Below are positions 1 through 6,169 of a stretch of 8,524 nucleotides of DNA, piece by piece. Source of the DNA: Clostridiales bacterium (GTDB taxonomy: Bacteria; Bacillota; Clostridia; Oscillospirales; Acutalibacteraceae); NCBI GenBank assembly GCA_012516295.1, contig JAAYWU010000144.1:1-8524 (forward strand). The letters are read 5' to 3'. The position numbers were made by a program, and so were the translations under genes. The first letter of the stretch is position 1; the number at the start of each line of letters is the position of its first letter. The notes below the pieces were generated by a model. That model was not told the DNA's origin, searched no databases, and saw nothing but the letters and a program-made list of their open reading frames with translations.

Positions 1-1072
1 GAAAGTAAGTGATGGCAACAAAAGCGGTGGGGTCAACTTCGTTGTAACACGGAAGCCCATACAAATCAACGAAGAATTCGAAGGGGCGGAAAATGCTTCT
101 GTTTTGCAGTTTTACAGGCGGTGAATGGATTAATTCATCTTCGCCGCCTTCAAAGGTGTAAGAAAGGGACTCCACTTTATCGAGTTCTCTCCGGAAGTCA
201 TTCTCTTTGTCCGCCGGAATCCAGCCGGTAAGAATAAAACTGTCATTATACCTTGCGGCATACCGACGGATATCGAAGTAAACGGAGCGCTCGGTCAGCC
301 AGGAATAAATCTTCTGGCACATAGGCAGTTCCTTTTTCCAGAGCTTTTCAAAGCGCTCTTCCGTGTCATTTAGCTGCTTGACCGCGGCGTCACGCTGAGC
401 CTGCAGCGATGCAAGTTCCGATTCGGGACTGCCGGACATCTCGGTTAACTTGGTCCTTTCAAAATACAGGCTGGAGAAAATTCGGTCCACTTCCGTTATG
501 TTTTCAATTGGGGAGAAGTAAACACCCCAATATCGCAGTTCGTCACTTGTGGACGGGAAAAATACAATGTAAGGATGTTTGTATGAGCGCAGCTTCTCAT
601 AGCTTTCTTTTGGAAGAGAGCCGAAGCGAACGCGTATATATTTGCAGGCGTGAATTTCGCTCAGATCTAAATTCAGACCGACAAAGTGGCTGATTTTATC
701 AATTTCAACGGATAATTCACGAATTCTATCCTGCGCTTCTTCGCGTTCTTTCTGCAACTGGCTGATCGAAGCGGATAGGGAATCCACATAGGTAAACATA
801 TCCTCCGGACTTTCCGTTATTTTTTCGACTTCCTCCGAACTTAGCAGATCCATTTTATAATCAAAGCTTGCTAAGACATCGGATAACTGCTGCAAGGGTT
901 CGGCGTAAGGATTTTCTTCATTTATCAGAGGGGAAAATTCCGATGTATCCGAGAAAAAGGACAATGCGTTGTCCGGATGAAAATAACAGGATTTTCCACA
1001 TAGCGTGGTGGCCTGATCCAAGTCGGCCATCAATCCGAACATACTTACTACTTTAACTTTTATAACAGCCAA
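1..1072 (-). CDS. ntpI: V-type ATP synthase subunit I (a subunit), N-terminal part, cut by window edge
   Basis: This is the membrane-embedded a/I subunit of a bacterial V/A-type ATPase, which couples ion passage through the membrane sector to rotation of the ATP-hydrolysing head. The minus strand reads open for 357 codons to the window edge, and the remaining C-terminal membrane domain lies outside. The visible part is the cytoplasmic arm. It starts MAVIKVKVVSMFGLM, has a heptad-like coiled coil around residues 97-128 and a second around 217-247. Near residue 338 it ends with the family hallmark YGLPCYNEVDPT, which precedes the first membrane helix. The start is a TTG at 1072. It is the first start codon after the in-frame stop of the upstream gene (stop at 1076-1078), and a good GGGGTGA site lies 7 bases ahead. 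Only 3 bases separate it from subunit C. Identification is firm; the full length cannot be judged. Confidence 0.95.
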   Translation of the reverse strand, partial: MAVIKVKVVSMFGLMADLDQATTLCGKSCYFHPDNALSFFSDTSEFSPLINEENPYAEPLQQLSDVLASFDYKMDLLSSEEVEKITESPEDMFTYVDSLSASISQLQKEREEAQDRIRELSVEIDKISHFVGLNLDLSEIHACKYIRVRFGSLPKESYEKLRSYKHPYIVFFPSTSDELRYWGVYFSPIENITEVDRIFSSLYFERTKLTEMSGSPESELASLQAQRDAAVKQLNDTEERFEKLWKKELPMCQKIYSWLTERSVYFDIRRYAARYNDSFILTGWIPADKENDFRRELDKVESLSYTFEGGEDELIHSPPVKLQNRSIFRPFEFFVDLYGLPCYNEVDPTAFVAITYF

Positions 1073-1075
1073 ATA

Positions 1076-2131
1076 TTAATCACCCCTTTCCTTATAATTA
1101 TATATAATCAGCAGTTTTATGATCTCGTCTGGAGGTAATTTGTATCTGGTCCCCTCTATGATTGTGATAATATCCATCAGCTCAGTCTGCATAAGGAAAG
1201 TGTAAGACATTAGTACAACCGAAGGATGCGTGGAATACCGTATGTTGTGGCGACTTATGCTGTATTTCGCGAAATTCGGTATTTCATCCACATAAGAATG
1301 CTTAATTTTCAAAAAGCGCTTACCAATGGATGTTTTTTCCATAATTTCCGTGATTTCTTCTACGCTGTTCGCCGCCATCATGTCGGAATAGAGCTTTCTG
1401 TCAACATTTCCGAAAGGTAAAAGGGAACTGCGAATAAAATCAGGGCTTGCGTTGTAAGATACCTTCAACCGTACGATTCGGGCATAGTTGGTCAAATCGA
1501 TATACGTTGTGAAGATTTCATAAAGCTGTTTTCGGGTTCCAAAATGCGTGTGATTTTTAATAATATCGAATACTTGTTTATACAGGTACGTGTAAAGTGC
1601 GTTTTCGATTCCGGTGTAGTTCAGGGGAACGCCGGCGATCGGCCGGAACCCCTCCAGCAGCTTTCGGTACGGGGTTTTGTCCAAAGCGTTCAGCAGATCG
1701 TCGAAATTTTCAACTTGACTCAGCGCCGCAAGGTCCAGCTGCGTATGCCTTGTAATATACATCGGGAGGGCGAAATCCCCGGGCGTATCGTTCTGGAGCA
1801 TGAGCAGGCTGTGCAGAATCTGCTCAATTTCACTCTGCTCAATCAGGTACCGCGCGAAATGTTCGCCCACGGTAATTTCATATCGGCAGAGGGAAGAGTA
1901 ATCCTCTAAAAGCTTTTGCTTGAGCTTTGCTTCCAACTGGCCGCGGTGAACGCTGTTTTCGTCGATACTGACAAGTGCGTTTTTGTATACGGTCCTTGTC
2001 TTCAGGTACGAAGCAACCTCGCTTACATTGCGGCAGGCCAGCAGATCTTTGTAATTTTCCATCGTCAGGCGTCTGCCGTACATTGCGCGCGCTTTCGCCA
2101 AAATGACGTTGGAAGAGAGGGTGGAAATCAT
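1076..2131 (-). CDS. ntpC: V-type ATP synthase subunit C (d-type central stalk/rotor adaptor)
   Basis: This is the subunit C (AC39/d family) funnel protein of V/A-ATPases, which sits on the rotor ring and connects it to the central stalk. The product is 351 residues, usual for the family, mostly alpha-helical and without membrane segments. Its N-terminus contains the typical NVILAKARAMYGRRLTMENY stretch (about residues 8-27). This is followed by helical repeats with aromatic-rich segments such as ENALYTYLYKQVF and a C-terminal DEIIKLLIIYNYKERGD. A GTG further upstream (2140) overlaps the Shine-Dalgarno GGGAG. The ATG at 2131 stands 8 bases after that site and is preferred. It begins 1 base after the stop of the stalk-subunit gene, and subunit I follows after 3 bases, so the three genes form one transcript. 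Confidence 0.93.
   Translation of the reverse strand: MISTLSSNVILAKARAMYGRRLTMENYKDLLACRNVSEVASYLKTRTVYKNALVSIDENSVHRGQLEAKLKQKLLEDYSSLCRYEITVGEHFARYLIEQSEIEQILHSLLMLQNDTPGDFALPMYITRHTQLDLAALSQVENFDDLLNALDKTPYRKLLEGFRPIAGVPLNYTGIENALYTYLYKQVFDIIKNHTHFGTRKQLYEIFTTYIDLTNYARIVRLKVSYNASPDFIRSSLLPFGNVDRKLYSDMMAANSVEEITEIMEKTSIGKRFLKIKHSYVDEIPNFAKYSISRHNIRYSTHPSVVLMSYTFLMQTELMDIITIIEGTRYKLPPDEIIKLLIIYNYKERGD
1080..1089 (-). promoter_or_regulatory. Ribosome binding site for subunit I, inside the 3' end of subunit C
   Basis: The minus strand reads AAAGGGGTGA here, ending 7 bases before the TTG at 1072. It lies within the last codons of the subunit C gene, so translation of the two genes is probably coupled. 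This site decides the unusual TTG start, because no ATG lies near it in frame. Confidence 0.75.
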
Positions 2132-2132
2132 T

Positions 2133-2447
2133 TCAATCACTCCCTAAAACGCGTTCTACAATTTCCTTGACCCATTTATCGCCGTTTTCGGCATATAATT
2201 TATCCAGCTTTTGAAATAGCACTTCGTTTCGCTTTTCCTTTTCTTTCCATTCCTTTTCTGCGGCAGCGCGTTCTTTGGGTTCGTTTAAGGCGATACGCCT
2301 TCTCGCCCTCTCAAGATACTCGTTTCGGATCTGTTCCCGTTTTGCAGCAACTTCTTTTTCGGAGTTGACTTTTTCCATCTGGGCAGCATCGGTGATTTCC
2401 CTTGCTTTCCGATCCATGTCGACAATTTGTTTGATTAAGTCTTCCAT
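2133..2447 (-). CDS. V-type ATPase peripheral stalk subunit (H/G-like coiled coil)
   Basis: This small protein of 104 residues is dominated by charged heptad-like helix (roughly residues 5-90, rich in E, K, R and A). It ends with GDKWVKEIVERVLGSD, a tail resembling the C-terminus of bacterial and archaeal V/A-ATPase stalk subunits of the H/G type. Such subunits pair with subunit E to form the stator that holds the catalytic head still. The role is inferred from the coiled-coil composition, the length, the tail and the position immediately ahead of subunits C and I. The ATG at 2447 has a near-perfect AAGGAGGTG site upstream. It is the first gene of the operon, following promoter P1. Naming differs between systems (NtpF-like, AhaH-like), so no symbol is given. 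Confidence 0.82.
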   Translation of the reverse strand: MEDLIKQIVDMDRKAREITDAAQMEKVNSEKEVAAKREQIRNEYLERARRRIALNEPKERAAAEKEWKEKEKRNEVLFQKLDKLYAENGDKWVKEIVERVLGSD

Positions 2448-2521
2448 TGATCCGCACCTCCTTGTGATAAATTAAACAATTTATTTCCTAAATTTTGTTA
2501 ATTATCGATTAAGTGACACTT

Positions 2522-2550
2522 ATTATAATCCCTTTTGTCGATGTTTACAA
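2522..2550 (-). promoter_or_regulatory. Sigma-A type promoter (P1) for the V-ATPase operon
   Basis: On the minus strand, TTGTAA (2545-2550) and a perfect TATAAT (2522-2527) are separated by exactly 17 bases. A start point near 2515 would give a leader of about 70 bases to the ATG at 2447. No other promoter match closer to the operon was seen. Confidence 0.72.
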
Positions 2551-2563
2551 TATGCAATTGTAA
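2545..2563. promoter_or_regulatory. Perfect inverted repeat overlapping the -35 box of P1 (candidate operator)
   Basis: The plus strand reads TTACAAT, 5 bases, then ATTGTAA: a perfect 7-bp inverted repeat. One arm coincides with the -35 hexamer of the V-ATPase promoter. A protein bound here would block RNA polymerase, so a repressor site is plausible. AT-rich inverted repeats also arise by chance, and no regulator gene lies adjacent. Confidence 0.4.
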
Positions 2564-2656
2564 GCAATAGTCAAAATTATTATTCTTAAATATTAGCTGT
2601 ATTGGTAATGATCTGTTAAAAAATGAATAAAAGTCATTTTTTAGTTTTAAAATAAC

Positions 2657-2682
2657 GCGCCCGGCAAAAACTGCCTTGGCGC
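2657..2682. terminator. GC-rich hairpin between the two promoters (possible terminator or attenuator)
   Basis: The stem GCGCC/GGCGC (2657-2661 with 2678-2682) continues past a small internal loop into GGCA/TGCC (2663-2666 with 2672-2675) around a 5-base loop. On the minus strand it is followed by GTTATTTT, a weak U-rich tail. On the plus strand a run of seven T begins about 8 bases after the stem. It corresponds by position to the stronger hairpin at 2903-2935. It could end a short transcript from P2 or attenuate read-through into the ATPase operon. Confidence 0.45.
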
Positions 2683-2766
2683 AATGAGATTTTTTTGTTT
2701 TTGATTGTGCCCGGGAATGTAACCGACACACGAAATGAATTTTTCGGAAAGAATAAAGTTTCCTTA

Positions 2767-2795
2767 ATTATAACGCCTGCTGTCCGTATTTACAA
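2767..2795 (-). promoter_or_regulatory. Second sigma-A type promoter (P2) facing the V-ATPase operon, with no gene directly behind it
   Basis: On the minus strand TTGTAA (2790-2795) and TATAAT (2767-2772) are again separated by 17 bases, as in P1. A transcript would start near 2760 and meet the hairpin at 2657-2682 about 80-100 bases later. No credible protein start follows. It is either a distal ATPase promoter with a leader of about 310 bases or the promoter of a small RNA. Confidence 0.55.
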
Positions 2796-2910
2796 TTGGA
2801 ATTATGTGCAAGGGATAGAAGTCTTTTTTTATTATACTTAGATAATGTGTAGTAAATGTGATTAAATTATGAATAAAAGTCATTTTTTTGATTCGAAAAA
2901 TATCGCGCCC
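2767..2910 (-). repeat. Diverged tandem duplication, distal copy (terminator arm + AT element + promoter P2)
   Basis: This is the second copy of the unit described at 2522-2662. It has the GC-rich arm containing GGGCGCG (2904-2910), the 20-base AT element (2869-2888) and promoter P2 (2767-2795). Its hairpin now serves as the terminator of the gene ending at 2941. The region between the AT element and the promoter is alignable but clearly diverged, so the duplication is old. Confidence 0.63.
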
Positions 2911-2935
2911 AAAATCGGAAAAATTTTGAGCGCGA
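2895..2935 (-). terminator. Rho-independent terminator of the ACT / DUF711 operon
   Basis: The minus-strand RNA forms a 13-bp stem (2903-2915 with 2923-2935), containing one G-U pair and closed by a 7-base loop. It is followed by UAUUUUU (2895-2901). It begins 6 bases after the stop codon of the DUF711 gene. The mismatch position pairs as G-U only in the minus-strand RNA, which supports that orientation. Confidence 0.85.
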
Positions 2936-2940
2936 TGAAA

Positions 2941-4299
2941 TCAGTTTTTTAGACTTTGCATTGGCGCCGGAATCCGCCCGCCGCGTCGGATAAATTTTAG
3001 CGGGGAGTAGCGGTTCACTTCCATAACGGGCCCGCTTCCCAGCAAGCCGCCGAAATTCAGCTCGTCGCCGGCTTTTTTGCCAATGGCCGGAATCAGGCGG
3101 ACCGCGGTCGTTTTGGAATTAACCATACCGATGGCGGCTTCGTCCGCAATAATGGCGGAGATGATTTCCGCCGGTGTGTCCCCCGGAACCACAATCATGT
3201 CAAGGCCGACCGAGCATACGGCGGTCATGGCTTCGAGCTTTGTGATGCTCAGGGATCCGCATTTTGCGGCGTCGATCATGCCCGCGTCCTCCGTTACCGG
3301 AATGAACGCGCCGGAAAGCCCGCCGACGTGGGAAGACGCCATGATGCCGCCTTTTTTTACGGCGTCGTTCAGAAGGGCCAAGGCAGCCGTGGTTCCGTGT
3401 GCGCCGCAGCTTTCAAGCCCCATTTCTTCCAGAATGTGCGCGACCGAGTCGCCGACGGCCGGGGTCGGTGCAAGGGATAAGTCAACAATACCGAAGGGCA
3501 CAAACAGCCTGCGGGAGGCCTCGCGGGCGACAAGCTGCCCCATACGCGTGATTTTGAACGCGGTTTTCTTTACAATATCCGCAACGCCCGTAATGTCGCA
3601 GTCGCCCGCTTTCGCAAGGGCGGCGCGCACAACGCCCGGGCCGGAAACGCCTACGTTGATGACGCAGTCCGGTTCGCCCGCACCGTGGAATGCGCCCGCC
3701 ATAAAGGGGTTATCCTCCGGCGCGTTGCAGAACACTACCAATTTGGCAGGGCCGATGCAGTCACGGTCGGCGGTCATTTCGGCAAGCTTGCGCACAATAA
3801 CGCCCATTTTGGCAACGGCGTCCATATTGATGCCCGCTTTGGTGGTTCCGATGTTCACAGAGGAGCAGACCAGCTCCGTTTCGCTCAAAGCTTCCGGAAT
3901 GCTTTCGATCAAAGCGTAGTCACCGGGGCCGAATCCCTTATGGACAAGCGCCGAATAGCCTCCGATAAAATTAACGCCGGTGGCCTTTGCGGCGCGGTCA
4001 AGGGTTTTTGCAAAATGTACAGGGCTTTTCGTGGGACAGGCCGCGGCAATCATTGCGATGGGGGTGACGGCGATTCGTTTGTGGATGATCGGAATACCAT
4101 ATTCCTTACTGATGTCCTCGCCGGTCTTTACCAGATTTCCCGCGTAGCGGCAGATTTTATCGTAAATCTTATCACAGGATTTTCCAATATCGGAATCGAC
4201 ACAGTCAAGGAGGGATATCCCCATTGTAATGGTTCGGACATCCAGGTTTTCGTTGTCGATCATGTTGATTGTTTCAAGTATGTCATGAGAATTTACCAT
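2941..4299 (-). CDS. UPF0210 / DUF711 'PFL family' protein, function unknown
   Basis: This 452-residue protein belongs to the UPF0210 (DUF711) family. NCBI calls it 'PFL family' because the known fold resembles pyruvate formate-lyase. Recognisable parts are the N-terminus [20 protein letters not shown] with [12 protein letters not shown] (residues 22-33), [15 protein letters not shown] near 78-93, [14 protein letters not shown] (111-124), [15 protein letters not shown] (146-160) and a Gly-rich C-terminal [14 protein letters not shown] (415-428). There is no glycyl-radical motif at the C-terminus, so radical chemistry like that of PFL is not supported. The reading frame is open 24 codons further up (to 4371), but that would run into the ACT gene. 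The ATG at 4299 matches the family N-terminus and has GGAAGGG upstream. It lies 28 bases after the ACT-domain gene and is followed by a strong terminator. The family assignment is firm; the biochemical function is not known to me. Confidence 0.92.
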   Translation of the reverse strand: MVNSHDILETINMIDNENLDVRTITMGISLLDCVDSDIGKSCDKIYDKICRYAGNLVKTGEDISKEYGIPIIHKRIAVTPIAMIAAACPTKSPVHFAKTLDRAAKATGVNFIGGYSALVHKGFGPGDYALIESIPEALSETELVCSSVNIGTTKAGINMDAVAKMGVIVRKLAEMTADRDCIGPAKLVVFCNAPEDNPFMAGAFHGAGEPDCVINVGVSGPGVVRAALAKAGDCDITGVADIVKKTAFKITRMGQLVAREASRRLFVPFGIVDLSLAPTPAVGDSVAHILEEMGLESCGAHGTTAALALLNDAVKKGGIMASSHVGGLSGAFIPVTEDAGMIDAAKCGSLSITKLEAMTAVCSVGLDMIVVPGDTPAEIISAIIADEAAIGMVNSKTTAVRLIPAIGKKAGDELNFGGLLGSGPVMEVNRYSPLKFIRRGGRIPAPMQSLKN

Positions 4300-4327
4300 T
4301 TGCTTCGACCCTTCCGTTATATTATGA

Positions 4328-4597
4328 TCATATCCTGTGCATAGAGTTAAAAATGTCCTCATGCATGACATGAACCGTCAGATTCATGTCCTCCCCAATA
4401 GCCGTTAATTTGTCCGCAAGCTCACTGAATGGAATCGTAGACTTTGATATGTCCACCATCATAATCATAGCAAATAAATCCTGTAAAATAGACTGTGTTA
4501 CTTCGACGACGTTTACGCCGTTGTCCGCGCAGATAGCCGAAACGCGGGCGAGAATCCCCACCATATCTTTGCCGAGTACCGTGATTACAGCGCGCAT
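4328..4597 (-). CDS. UPF0237 ACT-domain protein (small, stand-alone)
   Basis: This protein of 89 residues consists of a single ACT domain, the small ligand-binding fold common in amino-acid regulation. It starts [20 protein letters not shown], followed by [23 protein letters not shown], the UPF0237 signature. The GKDxVGI turn at about residues 9-14 is where ACT domains typically bind their ligand. A longer reading to 4630 adds 11 residues of unlikely sequence. The ATG at 4597 has GGAGG 8 bases upstream and gives the normal family length. It is the first gene of an operon with the DUF711 protein, and the same pair is adjacent in other bacteria (for example Streptococcus pneumoniae SP_0238/SP_0239). 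A sensing or regulatory role toward its partner is an inference. Confidence 0.92.
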   Translation of the reverse strand: MRAVITVLGKDMVGILARVSAICADNGVNVVEVTQSILQDLFAMIMMVDISKSTIPFSELADKLTAIGEDMNLTVHVMHEDIFNSMHRI

Positions 4598-4644
4598 ATC
4601 TTTAACCTCCGTATGAATTTTGAGTTGCACAAACTTATTTTGTA

Positions 4645-4673
4645 ATTATGAGGGAAAATATTAATGTTGTCAA
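4645..4673 (-). promoter_or_regulatory. Sigma-A type promoter for the ACT / DUF711 operon
   Basis: On the minus strand a perfect TTGACA (4668-4673) and CATAAT (4645-4650) are separated by 17 bases. Transcription would start near 4638, about 40 bases before the ATG at 4597. This is the closest match to consensus in the window. Confidence 0.8.
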
Positions 4674-4738
4674 GTGCTGAAGCGGGGAGCGGCCGGGCAG
4701 AATGGTAAAACTGTTTAAAAATAAACCTTCAATGCCTT

Positions 4739-4766
4739 TTGAAATAATTTAGGATACATCTATAAA
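4739..4766 (+). promoter_or_regulatory. Candidate promoter for the PHP / Lrp / aminotransferase run
   Basis: TTGAAA (4739-4744) and TATAAA (4761-4766) are separated by 16 bases and each has one mismatch to consensus. An alternative is the extended -10 element TGCTACTAT at 4781-4789, which lacks a good -35. Either would leave a leader of about 55-80 bases before the ATG at 4850. The choice between them is uncertain. Confidence 0.5.
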
Positions 4767-4810
4767 TATGACGCATTATATGCTACTATATAATATTATA
4801 AAAAGGCGGA

Positions 4811-4839
4811 CCGGAGAAAACTTATACCGGTTTTGCCGG
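4811..4839 (+). promoter_or_regulatory. Leader hairpin abutting the ribosome binding site of the PHP gene
   Basis: CCGG (4811-4814) and AAAAC (4817-4821) can pair with GTTTT (4830-4834) and CCGG (4836-4839) across an asymmetric internal loop. The right arm shares bases with the start of the GGGAGG site (4838-4843) that serves the ATG at 4850. It could modulate translation, but the stem is short. Confidence 0.35.
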
Positions 4840-4849
4840 GAGGTATTCT

Positions 4850-5656
4850 ATGAAGTATCCTTTAATATCTGACAGTCATGTTCATTCGGATTCTTCACGC
4901 GACGCAAACGACCCGGTTATGATGATGTGTGAAAGCGCGGCAAGGCTCGGCTTTTACTCAATTACCATAACGGATCACTGTGAGTGTAATGTTTACCATT
5001 CGGAATTTTACGACAGAAGCACCCGCCAATCCTATTTTGAAACGCGCAAGGCTGCCATGGTTTTTAACAGCCGCCTGCATGTTTATGCCGGGGTTGAACT
5101 GGGACAGGCCGTACAGGATCAGGCCGCCGCAGAGGACATCTTGAACGCATGCGATTTTGACTTTGTTCTGGCTTCCGTGCACAATATTCGAAACTTTCCG
5201 GACTTTTATGAAATAGATTATAATCAGGTGGATGTAGATGACATCCTTAACCGTTATTTCGATGAATTGCTGGAGACCATTGCATGGGGAAAATTTGATT
5301 CGCTTGCGCACCTTACATACCCGTGGCGCTATTTGAATGCGAAGAAAAAACTTCCCATCAATATGTACAAAAAAAGAATCGACGAAGTATTAAACGCGCT
5401 GATTGCAAAGAATAAAGCCTTGGAAATAAACACTTCCGGCCTGCGCCAGAAATTAGGAACAACCATGCCCGACCTTCCGATCCTTACCCGTTACCGTGAA
5501 TTAGGCGGAAAGCTTATTACCATCGGCTCCGACGCGCACCGCTGGGCGGATGTCGGCGGAGGAATTGAGCAGGGGTTCAGCATTTTATGTAGTGCAGGGT
5601 TCCACCATTTTACTGTTTATCAGCACCATGAACCGATCATGCTGCCGATCGAATAA
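4850..5656 (+). CDS. PHP-domain histidinol-phosphatase family protein (HisJ/HisK type)
   Basis: This metal-dependent phosphoesterase of the PHP superfamily has 268 residues, the same length as Bacillus HisJ, which removes phosphate from histidinol phosphate in histidine synthesis. All PHP metal-site motifs are visible: DSHVHS (8-13), TDHCE (41-45), GVELG (81-85, Glu83), SVHN (109-112, His111), AHLTYP (153-158, His154), EINTSG (192-197) and GSDAH (226-230). No signal peptide or membrane segment is present, so it should be cytosolic. The ATG at 4850 follows a GGGAGG site. No other histidine biosynthesis gene lies in the window; the downstream neighbours are an Lrp-type regulator and an aminotransferase. 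The catalytic family is certain. The exact substrate is less so, since PHP relatives also act on other phosphate esters. Confidence 0.9.
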   Translation: MKYPLISDSHVHSDSSRDANDPVMMMCESAARLGFYSITITDHCECNVYHSEFYDRSTRQSYFETRKAAMVFNSRLHVYAGVELGQAVQDQAAAEDILNACDFDFVLASVHNIRNFPDFYEIDYNQVDVDDILNRYFDELLETIAWGKFDSLAHLTYPWRYLNAKKKLPINMYKKRIDEVLNALIAKNKALEINTSGLRQKLGTTMPDLPILTRYRELGGKLITIGSDAHRWADVGGGIEQGFSILCSAGFHHFTVYQHHEPIMLPIE

Positions 5657-5683
5657 ATTTAGTTTTTTGAGAGGAGTTCTATT

Positions 5684-6169
5684 ATGGATCGCTTATTAAA
5701 CCTTTTGGACGAAAATGCCCGCCTGTCTACCGAACAGCTTGCGGTAATGCTCGGGAAAACACCGGATGAGGTTGAAAACGCAATTGCGGAATATGAGAAG
5801 CAGGGAGTCATTCGTGGCTACAAGGCGCTGATCAACTGGGAGAAAGTCGATCAAAACAAAGCTAGCGCGCTGATTGAATTGCGGGTATCCCCGAAGCGTG
5901 ACCGCGGCTTTGATGAGATTGCGGGACGCATTATGCAGTTCGAAGAAGTGGAAAGCGTTTACCTGATGTCCGGCGGTTACGATCTGGCGGTAAAGGTTCA
6001 CGGGAAAAGCATGCAGGAAATCGCGATGTTTGTTATGCGCCGCCTTTCCACGCTTGACTCCGTCCTTTCAACAGCGACCCATTTTATCCTGACCCGTTAT
6101 AAAGACGGTGGTATTATCCTTAGCTCTGAGGATGAGAAGGACGAGAGAAGGAGTGTTCTCTGTGATTGA
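5684..6169 (+). CDS. Lrp/AsnC family transcriptional regulator
   Basis: This is a 161-residue DNA-binding regulator of the feast/famine (Lrp/AsnC) family. These proteins sense amino acids and control genes for their synthesis, breakdown or transport. Residues 1-50 form the N-terminal winged helix-turn-helix (LLNLLDENARLSTEQLAVMLG, then VIRGYKALINW). Residues 62-138 form the RAM/AsnC effector and oligomerisation domain, with LMSGGYDLAV (94-103) and ATHFILTRYKDGG (131-143). The last 15 residues form an acidic, charged tail that overlaps the next gene. The ATG at 5684 has GAGAGGAG upstream and follows the PHP gene by 27 bases. The overlap with the aminotransferase gene suggests the two proteins are made together. 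Its target is probably its own operon, by analogy with the family. Confidence 0.93.
   Translation: MDRLLNLLDENARLSTEQLAVMLGKTPDEVENAIAEYEKQGVIRGYKALINWEKVDQNKASALIELRVSPKRDRGFDEIAGRIMQFEEVESVYLMSGGYDLAVKVHGKSMQEIAMFVMRRLSTLDSVLSTATHFILTRYKDGGIILSSEDEKDERRSVLCD

Larger units (their letters stand above)
2522..2662 (-). repeat. Diverged tandem duplication, proximal copy (hairpin + AT element + promoter P1)
   Basis: In minus-strand order this copy carries a GC-rich hairpin arm ending near 2656, an AT element identical over 20 bases to the distal copy (2623-2642), and promoter P1. The equivalent elements in the distal copy (2767-2910) are shifted by 248, 246 and 245 bases respectively. The 30-base promoter block (2522-2551) matches its counterpart at 23 positions. 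Constant order and spacing argue for a duplicated segment rather than independent AT-rich similarity. Confidence 0.65.

Noticed and set aside
2498..2731. A 77-codon minus-strand frame in the spacer before the V-ATPase operon
   Set aside because: It runs through the GC-rich hairpin, the 20-base AT repeat and promoter P1. It has no ribosome binding site and its sequence resembles no protein family.
2623..2888. The two copies of the 20-base AT element as the start of a CRISPR array or insertion-sequence ends
   Set aside because: There are only two copies in direct orientation, 246 bases apart, with no regular spacers, no transposase and no target-site duplication. A tandem duplication explains them better.
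2448..2940. Possible riboswitch or tRNA gene in the large AT-rich spacer
   Set aside because: No cloverleaf or known riboswitch core was recognised. The content is explained by promoters, hairpins and the duplicated segment.
3077..3919. A long plus-strand open frame (280 codons) inside the DUF711 gene
   Set aside because: It is antisense to a firmly identified gene, has low-complexity A/S/T/P-rich composition typical of a mirrored GC-rich gene, and shows no recognisable family.
3685..4344. A second plus-strand open frame (219 codons) antisense to the DUF711 gene
   Set aside because: It overlaps the DUF711 gene and reads into the ACT gene on the opposite strand. No family is recognisable, so it is a shadow of the real genes.
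4300..4371. N-terminal extension of the DUF711 protein by 24 residues
   Set aside because: The extension overlaps the end of the ACT gene. Family proteins begin at [14 protein letters not shown] sequence, and the ATG at 4299 has its own ribosome site.
6108..6161. Earlier ATG start for the aminotransferase inside the Lrp gene
   Set aside because: It would add 18 residues (MVLSLALRMRRTREGVFS) that are only a frame-shifted reading of the regulator gene. The GTG at 6162 has a properly spaced AAGGAG.
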